From Puccinia triticina (lineage: Eukaryota > Basidiomycota > Pucciniomycetes > Pucciniales > Pucciniaceae), in contig NC_070559.1 in the NCBI RefSeq assembly GCF_026914185.1, positions 124,001 through 188,000 on the forward strand: a DNA stretch of 64,000 bases. The letters are read 5' to 3'. The translations under genes were made by a program, and so were the position numbers. Shown in pieces: positions 54,340 through 64,000 of this stretch (positions are counted from its first letter, which is position 1; every line of letters begins with the position of its first letter). The notes under the pieces are model-generated. The model worked only from the letters and a program-made list of their open reading frames with translations. It did no database searches and had not been told where the DNA came from.

Positions 54340-55411
54340 GTTGTATTTCCTGGGAGGGAACCGGAGCGCAGCGTAGCGCAGCAAGGTCCCGTGGTCCATG
54401 GGCTAAGCCCGTAGTGACAAGTCCTGGGACGCGTTACTAGCGCCTCCCTTCCCCTAGGAAGGGGCAAGCCACGGGTAGGCTAGGGAGCTGGCACCCGGGC
54501 ACTCGTAGGCGCCTCAGCCGCTGTATCTACAGCAACAGAGACGCCAGGTCTACGTGGCACGTGGCTGTGCTAGCGGCCCAGGGACGGTCCCGATGGGACG
54601 AGGTCGCTGGAGAAGACATAAATAGAAGGTACCTCAAGTGCCCATCTTGTCTCCCCAGCTCCTTCCTCTCCCATCAAACCTGAGCATCCAGTCGTTTTAC
54701 GCTTCCCACCTTTCTTCTTTTCGGCAAAAACACTCTCAAGTGCACTCTCATTAGCCAAGTTATCCCTACGTAAACCTCTTTTTTGCTTTATTAAAACCGC
54801 AAGAAGCATGAACAACCGTATCACTCAGTTAATCAACAAATTCCGGGCAGCAGCCTCTGGCTCAGATCCCAACGCCAGCAGCGCCGCTGCAGCCCATAGC
54901 GGCTCGGCCAACCCTGACAAAGGAAACCAGACCACAGACTCCCAGGAGCTGTCGGAAGACCAAGGACCGTCCAATGGCCAATCAGGCTCCCAGGCTCCGG
55001 CCGCAGGGAAAGGAGGACCAAAGAAAGGCGGCATCCAAACAAGGGGCGCAGCCAAAATTGGAGTCGTCCCAGACTCAGAGGAAGCTGAACCGGCGACAAC
55101 CGCTACGGTGTCGAAAGGCAAAGGCGGCAGTGGCTACCCGTGTCGGTCTCTACATGCTCCAAAAAGCTGGGTGTCCGAGAAGGGGAAACCCTCATGGGGT
55201 GGACCAACAACACAACAACCGAGGCAGCTACCAAAATAGGCGCTCCCACGACATCCACGTCAACGAAGAGTGTAAGATCATCCAGAAGCTCCTGGTAGAA
55301 CTTCAGATTGATCTGGTGGCGAAACGGGTCACATCAGCCGAGAACAAAGCCGATAGCTTGTCAAGATGCGACAACTCCGGGCTAGGACCCAGCTTCCGGG
55401 TAAGGTTCTGA
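54340..55411 (+). pseudogene. Ngaro/DIRS-type retroelement, 5' part with gag and RNase H tail
   Basis: A structured leader with GGAGCGCAGCGTAGCGCAGC and GTGGTCCATGGGC (54355-54480) is followed by an ATG at 54808. The encoded protein is Ala/Gly/Ser/Gln-rich and gag-like (143 codons, no zinc knuckle). In another frame 55240-55385 encodes KLLVELQIDLVAKRVTSAEN and KADSLSR, the end of an RT-RNase H as in DIRS-order elements. Nearly all of RT is missing, so a large internal deletion joins gag to the RNase H tail. The tyrosine recombinase follows at 56323. Confidence 0.65.
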
Positions 55412-55433
55412 TCCGGTGCCCCGGAGCCGGATA

Positions 55434-55700
55434 TCACCCATCCCGCACCCTGACCCTGGTCCTATCCGGAATCCGGCCGGATTTTCCCGGATCTGAAAGC
55501 AAGGGGCATTTCCCAAAAAAAGTGCCAATTTGATTGGGTATGCCGGGGATTCCCCGGTAGAGTTCCCAATTCATGCGGGTTTGACGGGTATTCCCCGAGA
55601 AGAGTTCCCAATTCATGCGGGTTTGACGGGTATTCCCCGAGAAAAAACCCTATTTTCGGGTGTTTTCTGAGGTTTACCCGCATAAATCTCGCTTTTGGAG
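55434..55700. repeat. Short tandem repeat inside the retroelement
   Basis: GAGTTCCCAATTCATGCGGG followed by TTTGACGGGTATTCCCCGAG occurs twice exactly (55561 onward) with a diverged third copy upstream. The rest is CCGGAT/ATCCGG-rich. Confidence 0.6.
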
Positions 55701-56052
55701 CGCTTTTCACTATCCGACCAGATTCCGGATCTCTCGAGCTCAGTCCCGAACCCTGATCCGGCTTGCGGGGTTTCCGGATTTCTCCGGATCTGCGGGGTCC
55801 GGATTGGAACCTTACTTCTGGGTACCAGTACTGCTACCGCTAGACCTAGACTGTCTTTTCTGGCAGGTCCGAAGTAAAACACCGCAAGCCACGTTTTGTA
55901 ACTAGACTGCGTACTTGTTATCATACATGTTCCGTTCGTATTGTACTAAACCAATGGTAGCGTTTTGAACATGCTTGCTTGCAACAACGTTTGTATTTTA
56001 CTACCAACGGTGGCGTTTGAACATGCTTGCTTGCAACAACCAAGACTTATTA

Positions 56053-56276
56053 GGGGGTTTCAAAGTTGACCAGATGCAACTTGCATGCACTTTTGCAAGG
56101 CGGTGTTCAAGTTCATTCTTGAACACCGAGTTGCAAAAGTGCATGCAAGCCACACTGTATTACACCCCATAAGCCTGCTTGAATGTTTTTTTTGGATTTT
56201 GGTGTTCAATAAAAGCCTTGAACACCAACTTGCAAAAGTGCATGCAAGTTTTGCATGGCCAACTTTGAATCCCCCT
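56053..56276. mobile_element. MITE of the TA-GGGGG family, 224 bp
   Basis: GGGGGTTTCAAAGTTGACC at the left and its near complement at the right (GGCCAACTTTGAATCCCCC), each preceded or followed by TA. Internal GCAAAAGTGCATGCAA blocks in both orientations are shared with 9924-10044. It lies immediately upstream of the recombinase ORF. Confidence 0.75.
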
Positions 56277-56520
56277 ATTGTTGCAACCTAGCTATTGGGC
56301 TGGTCGCACCCAAGCTCAAATTTGGCGAGACACCGGAAAACCGGCCAGCCACAAAATAGCAGCGACAACGCTGGTTAAATATTTATCGGGCATCAAGGCC
56401 TGGCACCTTTACCACAAGAAGCCGTACCCAAAAGAATGGGAGGGGCGAGTTGAAATCTTCGTGAAATCAGCAGCTAAAGCGGACGCCGCAGCACCTAAAA
56501 AACCAAAAAAAGAGGCAATA

Positions 56521-56720
56521 AGGGTGTTCAAAGTTGAAATCATAAAATTTTCAATGCATAAAATCATAAAATTATAAAACTTTCAAGTGATGATTTCATA
56601 TGTACCATTCTAGAAATGTTGCTCTAATTTGAGTGCTTGGGTGCAACATATTTTTTTCAGCTTAGAATTTTATGATTTTATGGTGTTATGATTTTATGCA
56701 AGTCAACTTTGAACACCCTA
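56521..56720. mobile_element. MITE in recombinase copy 1, 200 bp
   Basis: Inverted ends AGGGTGTTCAAAGTTGA (56521-56537) and TCAACTTTGAACACCCT (56703-56719). Interior very AT-rich with CATAAAATCATAAAATT repeats. Comparison with copy 2 (58755-58765) indicates insertion with duplication of about four bases (AATA). Confidence 0.8.
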
Positions 56721-57136
56721 AATACACCTTTCACATATGGTGTTTTTAGCCGAAGAGCTGGTAGACGGCACGCCCAAAGAGAGAGCCGTCTCGGATCTTG
56801 CTATTGTAGCGTTCTGGGGGATGGCCCGACTAGCAGAACTAACATACGACACAAACGAAGGGTCGCTACAACGCTCCATGAAGTTGCTGAACTCTGACGT
56901 CTCAACCGAAGATCCAGAACAAACAGTCCTCACGCTACGCAGCGCAAAGACATGCAAGCCAGGGGAAACCCAGCAGATAAAATTGGCTCGGCTCCCGAAT
57001 GCCTTATGCCCGTCCTGGGCAGCGCAGCGACGTCTAGACGAAGCAGGTACAACCGCAAAAACCTCTCTTTTCGGTTACAACGCGGACGGGGAACGCCACC
57101 ACCTGGCAAGGTCGGCGGTAATCTCAATACTCACGA

Positions 57137-57525
57137 CAACAAAGGGTAGTTACGCTACGCGTAACGCGTAGATAAAGGTAACGTAACAAAATTTTTGTCG
57201 TTATCTACGCGTTACACGTAACGGCAGTGCGATTACGTTATTGCAACACGTTGAGCCGGTTTTTTTTATGCTCGTTGCGTTATCCGGGCGCGCGGAGCCC
57301 TTGAGAACGGGCAAAAAATGAGGCTAAAAAGCCTTAAACGATCCGTTATCACGTTATCCCGGGGATAACGCGATAACGGGCCTCACAAATGAGGCCCATT
57401 ACGTTACGCGCGGGGCCTGAAATGACCCCGTTACTAGTAAAGTAACGGGGGGCCCTGGATAACGGGGGTAGTTACGTTACCAAAATTGCGCGGATAACGC
57501 AACGTAACGTAACTACCCTTTGTTG
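57137..57525. mobile_element. Palindromic element in recombinase copy 1, 389 bp
   Basis: Inverted ends CAACAAAGGGTAGTTACG and CGTAACTACCCTTTGTTG. Flanked by direct CTCACGA (57130-57136 and 57526-57532), or 8 bp with one mismatch, which fits a hAT-type target duplication. Interior dominated by GTTACG/CGTAAC and TAACGCG/CGCGTTA repeats. Confidence 0.85.
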
Positions 57526-57720
57526 CTCACGAGGACCTGGACCAAAGGGAGCTTCCACAAACTCTCCGGAAACTCCTTCCGAGTAGGTGGCGCATCACTA
57601 CAGATGGCCTTAGGGATTGACGTAGACGAAATATGCTCTCTGGGGCGGTGGAAGTCCGACTGCTACAAGCTGTACATCAGAGAATACACGCCTACCCAAA
57701 TCAAAGACACCCTTGTCTTA

Positions 57721-58536
57721 GGCCCCAATTATAAACAATATTTGAAACTTTATTCAAATATATTTACAATTGTTTTGAAGCCCAGTTATAACTCATTCAT
57801 AGCTGAATACAGGGTTTCAAAAGTGATTCAAAACCTGGCCAATTATAAACCCAGGCGCACAAACAGCCAATTTTGGCATTGGTGAGCAAGAATGCTGGCC
57901 AACTGGACTGTTCTACTTCACTAGGGGTCGACCAGTTGGCATGGGAACTCTCCTGGGGCTCGCAACCCAGTCGGCGGGCTTGCGTCGAACGGAGCCTATC
58001 TCAATCTGCAGACCTTGCCCGGCGGCTTTGGCCCGGGCCCCTTCAGCAACCCCAAGCCTCTCAAACGGAGGGGCCGAGGGACCCCGTCCGGAGGGCTTTC
58101 CGTACACCCGGGGACTCCTTTGACGAGGATCCCAAGGAATCCTCACAGGATTCCGCGTAGTGCCCCTGCGCAAAGTCAGGCCAGCAGCTGTTGGTCCACA
58201 CGTTCTCGTGGGGAGGGGATGGAACGAGTGGGTTTGGGGGTTGGGTGGTGGATACTGGCATCCCAATTCAGCCAGCCAGATGTGTACATGGTTGATTGAA
58301 AGACACATCAACCTCAAGATTTATGGTACAGGAGCTCATACGGTGTATTGAGACCTGTAATCATGTACATTAGCAAATTTTGGCAAATTTCAATTTCAAA
58401 AGTCCTCGATGAGGACTTTTGAGCTCAAAAACACTTTTGAAACCCTGTATTTAACTATGAACAAGTTATAACTGACCTTCAAAACAAACGGAAATATATT
58501 TGAATAAAGTTTCAAATATCGTTTATAATTGGGGCC
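57721..58536. mobile_element. Harbinger-like non-autonomous element, 816 bp
   Basis: Ends GGCCCCAATTATAAAC and GTTTATAATTGGGGCC, with sub-terminal similarity extending about 90 bp. Flanked by the 3-bp duplication TTA (57718-57720 and 58537-58539). Copy 2 shows the empty site CTTGTCTTACTATCTGAC near 59348-59365. A 3-bp TTA duplication fits PIF/Harbinger. The central GC-rich part (57890-58300) has overlapping ORFs without a transposase motif and could be captured DNA. Confidence 0.85.
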
Positions 58537-58556
58537 TTACTATCTGACCTGCAGGA

Positions 58557-59395
58557 CAGGGCGAGACGCCGGGAAACCAGCAAGCCACGAAATAGCAGCG
58601 ACCACACTGGTTAAATATCTATCTGGCATCAAGGCCTGGCACCTGTACCACAAAAAGCCTTACCCAAAAGAGTGGGAAGGACGAGTCGAAATCTTTGTAA
58701 AGTCGGCAGCCAAGGCAGATGCCGCCGCACCTAAAAAACCAAAGAAAGAGGTGATCCATCTCTTGCATATGGTGTTCTTGGCTGAAGAGCTGGTAGACGG
58801 CACACCAGAAGAGAAAGCCTTCCTAGACCTCGCCATTGTGGCATTCTGGGGGATGGCTCGGCTAGCGGAACTGACATACGAATCACAGGAAGGGTCGCTA
58901 CACCGCTCCGTAAAGTTGCTCACCTCCGACGTCTCAACTGATAACCCAGAGCAGACGATCCTCACGCTCCGCAGTGCGAAGACTTGCAAACCGGGGGAAA
59001 CCCAGCAAATTAAATTGGCACGACTCCCAAACGCCTTATGTCCATCCTGGGCAGTACAAAGCCGCCCGGACGAAGCGGGTACAACCACAAAAACCTCTCT
59101 TTTTGGTTAAAACGCAGAGGGGAAACGGCACCACCTGAAAAGGTCGGCGGTAATCTCGATTCTTGCAAAGACTTGGGCAAAAGGAGGCTTCCACAAGCTC
59201 TCTGGACATTCCTTTCGAGTGGGCGGCACGTCACTACGGATGGCCTTAGGGATAGAGATAGACAAAATCTGCTCTCTGGGAAGGTGGAAGTCCAACTGCT
59301 ACAAGCTGTACATCAGAGAGTACACACCTACCCAAACCCAAGAAGCGCTTGTCTTACTATCTGACTTACAGGATAGGTGGGAAAACAAGAACTAG
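58557..59395 (+). pseudogene. Tyrosine recombinase (Ngaro-like), copy 2, nonsense codon
   Basis: Uninterrupted tandem copy of the unit that starts at 56323. It shares ATTLVKYLSGIKAWHLYHKK, FWGMARLAELTYE, GHSFRVGGTSLRMALGI with the HxxR motif complete, and LGRWKSNCYKLYIREYTP. A TAA at 59107-59109, after KTSLFG, replaces the TAC (Tyr) of copy 1, and the frame then continues open to about 59392. One substitution from being open, but no upstream RT is left, so autonomous activity is unlikely. Confidence 0.82.
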
Positions 59396-59399
59396 GAAA

Positions 59400-59850
59400 T
59401 ATAACACGTGGCAACTCAGTCAAATGACCACAAGTATGTGGGGTATTGTGCGAGGCTCAGGCTTCTGGTCTTTCGCCAGAGTTGATGGGTCTAGCACTGA
59501 TCCCCCACTAGCGTGCTCCTTTTTCTTCTGCTCCGGGGGGTTTTTCACTCCTCTCGAGCTTCAAGACACAAAACAAAGTTTGAGGTGTCTTCAGAGGCTC
59601 GAGGGACACGGGGTGGAAACCCCCCCCCCCCGACCCACACACGGCCGACTTGGAACCCCCCCCAAAGGGGTTCGGGCCGGCCTAGGGCCCGCGTGGAAAG
59701 AAACCTTCTTCACACGGGCCTGAACCTTTAAGAAGAAAAAGTGAGACACTGGAAGGGGCTCCAGTAGTCCAATATGGACAAGAGAGCCCCTCCCGCTACC
59801 CAACCAAGGTTCCCAGAGGGACCTAAGTTGCGGAGGGTGCGTAAAATGGA
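59400..59850. other. Possible 3' end of the Ngaro-like element
   Basis: Non-coding. Contains a run of C at 59621-59632 and CTCGAGCTTCAAGACAC with an inverse near 59595. Split direct repeats, expected at the end of a Ngaro element, could not be recognised by eye. Confidence 0.35.
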
Positions 59851-60350
59851 TCACATATATACTCCCCTCTAGATGTTGTATCCCCACATGCACTTTCTAC
59901 CCCATACACCCTGTATGACCTTTTTACCACACCATTAGATTCACCTTCATCAGTACATATTTCACCACACCATTAGATATCATTGCCATTCACACATCTT
60001 ATACACTTTCATACATACCAGAAATATATCCCCCTGCATACATCATTCACATTTGCACATCACCTTTCATCTTTGCCCCCTCTACTCCTCCTCTCCTCCT
60101 CATACCCTACAGGTACAAGTAGTCAGCTCATAGTATTAGTCAGTCTAAGATTATAGTAGAAAAACCACACCTTTCTTCTTTTTCTTAGTGTTACACTCAT
60201 CCCCAGCAGTATTAGTCAGGAAGGCAGCTCTTATATCAGCATCCTTGGCATAGCTTACATTATTACTAGTGTAGTTATACATTTCCCTTCCCAGCTCTAT
60301 TCTCTCATTTGAGTAGTTCCACAGCGGATAACAGCGGTTATCATAGTGTA
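59850..60350 (-). mobile_element. Copy of the repeat inserted at 39.8 kb, inverted
   Basis: Reading the minus strand from about 60340: GTGGAACTACTCAAATGAGA, GAGCTGGGAAGGGAAATG and ACACTAAGAAAAAGAAG correspond to 39797-39935. GTAGAAAGTGCATGTGGGG near 59900 corresponds to the 40.2-kb tandem unit. Confidence 0.6.
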
Positions 60351-60429
60351 TTGTAACTTAAACTACCCATTTTTGCTGCTGGGTTTTGCTTTTCTTACCT
60401 CAATTAATCCTGGTGTGTTGCTGTGGTGT

Positions 60430-61245
60430 CCTAGCCCTCCAGTTGTCACCCTATCGTACGCGCGAACAATAGGGTGACATTGGCGAAATGCAAAACAGAT
60501 TCATATTCATATGCATCTGGAATTTTCAAAAACATAAACAACAACACAACTGAGCGGCTGATTTGTGTAACGCTGTTGGTTCCTCTATACAAAATCTGGC
60601 AAATAAAAGCTAGTCTTGACTTTAACCAGTTTTCTGCCCCTTTTACATGATATTCTATCCATTTTCTGAGGTAAATTCAAGGAAACTCCCATCACATTAA
60701 AGGAATAATTTCCTTCCAGTTGTCACCCCATTGTACGCGTGTAAAATAGGGTGACATTGACGAAATGTAAAACAGGGCGATGTGCATATGCATGTGGACA
60801 TTGCAAAAGCAAAATCTAAGAAGCTGATCTATGTGAAGCAGTCGTAAACTCTGGATGAACTCTGGAACAGGAAAGGCAATCTTGACTTCAACTAGTTTTC
60901 TGCCTCTTTTACATAATATTCTAGCCATTTTTTGAATGGAATTCCAGGAAAATCCAATCAATCTGAGGGAACTATTGTACTCCAGTTGTCACTCCATTGT
61001 ACGCGCGTACAATAGGGTGACATTGGCGAAATTTAAAACATTTCCATGTGCATATGCATCTGGAAATTGCAAAAACAAAAACACAACTGAGCCGCTGATC
61101 TACATGAAGGGGTTGTGACCTCAGATGAACTGTGGAACAGCAAAGCCAGTCTTGAATTCAACCATTCTTCCACCCCTTTTACATACTATTCTAGCCATTT
61201 TTTGGTGAATTTCTAGGAAACTCCTATCACTTTGAGGGAATCATT
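60430..61245. repeat. Three tandem repeats, 265-280 bp, each with a palindrome
   Basis: Units begin near 60435, 60714 and 60980 with CCAGTTGTCACCC(T/C)AT. Each starts with an inverted repeat GTCACCCTAT-GTACGCGCG-ACAATAGGGTGAC. In unit 3 the centre ATTGTACGCGCGTACAAT is a perfect 18-bp palindrome. The rest (GACATTGGCGAAATG, CATATGCATCTGGA, GAGC-GCTGATCTA, CTTTTACAT-ATATTCTAGCC) is shared with substitutions. Confidence 0.85.
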
Positions 61246-61799
61246 TATATAAACTACTTTTAATAAAGTATGTGAAGAATTCATTTCACCCACATGTTTT
61301 GGATTGATGTCACATCTCAAATTTCAAAATATAACAATGGGGCCAAAGAATTTGTCATGTCACATGCAATGGCGGGTAGGTACAGTATGGATATCAGTAA
61401 CATACCAATATTGTAACAATTTTTTGCTTTTTACCACTACCACTAACATAACAGAAGTGTGCTACAATATCACACCTCAGGTAGCTTTATTTTTTTTTAC
61501 ATTATTTACAATATCTGGTGGCGTAGAGGGGCAGATATTGGAAAATTTATTGGAAAGAGGAGGCCATTTAACCCTCTGTATTGTGTTACTCAGTGGTTAA
61601 CGTGTTGATAGTAAAGTCAGCCTGAAAAAATTTACCTCTTTAAAATGTGGTCCCGGGCTTAAAAGTTATTGTTACTAATACCAATACCACCTGAGGATAG
61701 TAACAGCAAGTGTTACACTACACAGATAAAGGCAGCTATTTTACTGTATTGAAACAACCAATTTTCTGGGGTTCACAAGGTGTCACCAATGGACACCTG

Positions 61800-61985
61800 C
61801 CCTGTCACAGCCTTGTAGATAGCCCGTTCTCATTCCTTCTCTGGCTCAGTAGAGAACTGACACCCTTCTCTCTGAGCCAGGTAAGCTCTTCCCTCTTTTC
61901 TCTTCTTCCTCTCAAGGAGAGAACTGACACCCTTCTCTCTGAGCCAGTAATCAAACCCCCCTGTGTTTGGTCCTAGAACCGCTCT
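61800..61985. repeat. Retroelement leader: hairpin unit duplicated around GTAAGC
   Basis: GAGAACTGACACCCTTCTCT plus CTGAGCCAG occurs at about 61853-61881 and 61921-61949, each foldable as AGAGAA/TTCTCT. Between them GTAAGCTC and a CT-rich tract ending in CTCAAG. Downstream AATCAAACCCCCC and TTTGGTCCTAGAA match 38345-38375. Confidence 0.5.
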
Positions 61986-62726
61986 AGGCTTTCCGCCTTG
62001 TCCCTTGTGCCTGTTCCACCTCACTCTCAGTGAAGGACTAACAGAGTCCTTACATTTTGTCACATTCATGAGGCTAGCAGTTACTGCACCACTCTGTAGT
62101 TGTCTTGTAAAAATGGTGGGTAAATACAGGGTAATTTAGCATTAGGGTGGCAGTGCTAACCACAACTTTTCCTTTGCAGTGTTACAATTCTGCCACCCCT
62201 GCTAAGCTATTTTATGCTCTGAAACAGTCCTTGCAGCGGAAAAAAAGTCTAAAAATCTGCTAAATAGTGCTGTAGCGCAGCGTAAAAGGCGCATGTTTGT
62301 GTCCTTTGCGTGTAACTTCAGCACAGAGATGGTTCAATTCTGCTACTTGACACCAATTTGTAGCGGAATTGTGATACTCTAAGGTGAAAATAGCTGTTGC
62401 AGAATTCCTTTTAGCTGATAACAGAGAGGTTTTTAATTCACAGTTCCTTTGAAGATGTGATATCTATCTGCAAAGGGATTTCACACCACAGTAAAAAGAA
62501 TTTGGGGATGCAAGAGTTGATTTGGAAATGTAAAACATGGGTTAGGATTGTAATGAACTTGACTTCAATATGAATTCAATGTAGTTGAATGATAATTCAC
62601 ATTGAATAGTTACATATCAATCCAAATTCGATTGGCCTATTGTTATTTCCAAGTAATGAAACAATTCAAACATCAGATAGTAAGGAATTCCGCCTCAGTT
62701 CAGACAAAAACTAGCACCAAATTCAG

Positions 62727-64000
62727 TTGTGGCACTTCATGGGGAGTGCCCCCAAAGCTTCCCTGGAGAATGGTCAGGACATCCTCAGGATAATAATTTA
62801 CCGCTTAGTTGAGAAGCATGGCGGAAAATTTGAGCTGGAGTCCATGCCACTGGATTTTGTTTGGCTGGCTTGGAGTCACACTGGAGAATATCTTGCCAAA
62901 ACAATGCAGTTGGTTGTCAAAAAGGTTGATGTTCAAGATATAGTAGGTAAATTAATCCCTTCTTCTTCTTGCTAGACATTTTTACGACCTGATTCATCCC
63001 CTCCTAATCAGATTTGTGGCATCATTGCCAACAATGCCTCAAATAACTTGTCAATGGTGGCGGCAATGAAAAAGTTTAAATGGCCTTGATTCAAAGGTGA
63101 ACCGCAGTGGATCAGATGTTTTGCACATATACTCAATTTGAATTTCCATTCAATCATGTGACCTTTCAAGAAAGTCAAAAATAAAACTACTGGTAACCTG
63201 GTGTCCAATCTCAAATCAGATGAGGAATCAGAATATGAGGATGCTGAGAATCAGATCCGTAGGCAAGTTCTTTTATCATTTAATAAAAGGTAAAAAAGAT
63301 TCTGATCTTTGAGTGGCCACATAGATACAAGAGCAAGGTTTCCATATGTGGGGAAGATGATCCTGCAAAAGGGGACCCTGCTGACAGTGAAGATTTGGAA
63401 GAATACATCTGCAATGATGGGTTGTAGTCTGACTTTGAAGAGAATGACCTCTACATTTTGGTTTTGTGCAAGCAAAGCTTAAATAAGGTAAATGATTGAA
63501 CTCCGCACGTGTTTCATAATCTCACAGTACTTCTTCCTAGTTCTGTGGCATAGCTCGCAAGCTGCGCAAATCTTCCAATTCAAAGGCCAAGTTCATCAAC
63601 CTATGTGCCAAAATGGAATGCTCAAAACCTCACAACATTGCGAGAGATGTCCAAACACGATGGAACTCCACCTTTGCTCAGCTCAAAGGCATCATCCAAT
63701 GTGAGAAAGCAATGTGGGTAACTTATCTGAGATGCTCATTTAACATGAAAGCTGATTATCATTTACGGGGCAGCTTCATATGGCAAAAGGACCACAAATG
63801 TGGGCTGCCTTGGCGCTATCACATGAGCAAGGTTGATATACACTTGGCTTGCGACTTGGTTGCAATCCTGCAGATTTTCTATGAACAAACACTCCAAATA
63901 TCTGTGTCTGAATCCGCTCGACTGACTCACATTATTGTCTTCATAGATGAGATAACCAAACATCTTTCAAATGTGATCAAGGGAGACAGCAACAAATACC
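62727..64000 (+). pseudogene. hAT transposase remnant, runs off the window
   Basis: Segments in order: FVWLAWSHTGEYLAKTMQLVV (about 62855-62920), ICGIIANNASNNLSMVAAM (63009-63068), WIRCFAHILNLNFHSI (63109-63158), IARKLRKSSNSKAKF and ARDVQTRWNSTF (63545-63675), then DLVAILQIFYEQTLQISVSE and SARLTHIIVFIDEITKHL (63855-63970). Order and motifs match hAT transposases, including RTRWNST-like QTRWNSTF and the start of the C-terminal region. Stop codons (for example after 62975 and 63085) and frame changes show decay, although short introns could explain some. It continues beyond base 64000. Confidence 0.78.

Larger units (their letters stand above)
56323..58556 (+). pseudogene. Tyrosine recombinase (Ngaro-like), copy 1, three insertions
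   Basis: Coding segments are 56323-56520, 56721-57136, 57533-57720 and 58537-58556; the interruptions are DNA elements. The frame resumes correctly across the second. Motifs: ATTLVKYLSGIKAWHLYH (core-binding, SAM-like region), FWGMARLAELTYD (first Arg box), NSFRVGGASLQMALGI, where the HxxR motif has Asn for His, and LGRWKSDCYKLYIREYTP with the nucleophile Tyr. This enzyme would integrate the circular cDNA of Ngaro/DIRS retroelements. The three insertions and the H-to-N change make it inactive. Copy 2 follows directly in tandem. Confidence 0.8.

Overview
The window looks like a transposon-rich fungal chromosome segment. It has short spliceosomal introns (58-140 nt), no ribosome-binding-site operons and no rRNA, tRNA or CRISPR locus that I could support. 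The mix of Ngaro/DIRS tyrosine-recombinase elements, Ty3/gypsy, hAT, CACTA and PIF/Harbinger remnants with secreted, duplicated effector-like genes suggests a basidiomycete, most likely a rust fungus (Pucciniales, perhaps Puccinia). The taxon is an inference; no marker gene fixes it.

Only about six loci look like host genes. The GC-rich core is a head-to-head pair: a WDR89-like WD40 protein (16732-18092, minus, four exons, 388 aa) and a tRNA pseudouridine synthase of the Pus1 family (18135-19929, plus, three exons, 550 aa). Their start codons are separated by only 42 bp. Around this pair lie four minus-strand genes of one family: A 10559-12293, B 21133-22206 (5'-truncated), C 27518-29436 and D 33111-35010. 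Gene A encodes a signal peptide, a Pro/Ser-rich linker and an OTU cysteine-protease domain with its catalytic motifs intact. Genes B, C and D carry two tandem OTU-like domains each. In every domain where the site can be read, the nucleophile Cys is replaced by Asn. Every domain sits on its own phase-1/phase-1 exon, and B, C and D end in a homologous micro-exon. I consider this family the most interesting content of the window.

C and D belong to two copies of a segmental duplication (about 27.5-31.3 kb and 33.1-36.1 kb). The duplication also carries a broken fragment of the pseudouridine synthase gene that still retains its intron.

The rest is repeats, by region. 1.4-4.5 kb: hairpin minisatellite, GCACTCC repeats, a 159-bp triplication and a 250-bp repeat, forming an inverted cousin of the 22.4-26.1 kb composite element. 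4.5-10.5 kb: degenerate repeats and small MITEs. 13.55-15.67 kb: a 2.1-kb palindromic element with a second palindromic element nested in one arm. 22.8-26.1 kb: a composite fold-back element with a hairpin minisatellite and a solo LTR. 36.4-38.1 kb: more hairpin minisatellite. 38.1-49.9 kb: a broken Ty3/gypsy element interrupted by a 1-kb repeat and by a 6,275-bp CACTA-like element made of a 173-bp satellite in two opposed blocks. 50-51.2 kb and 62.7-64 kb: two decayed hAT transposases. 53.1-54.0 kb: a PIF/Harbinger remnant. 54.3-59.4 kb: a decayed Ngaro-like retroelement whose recombinase ORF is tandemly duplicated, one copy interrupted by three different DNA elements. 60.4-61.2 kb: three tandem repeats with long palindromes.

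Target-site duplications and empty sites within the window give a relative order for several insertions.
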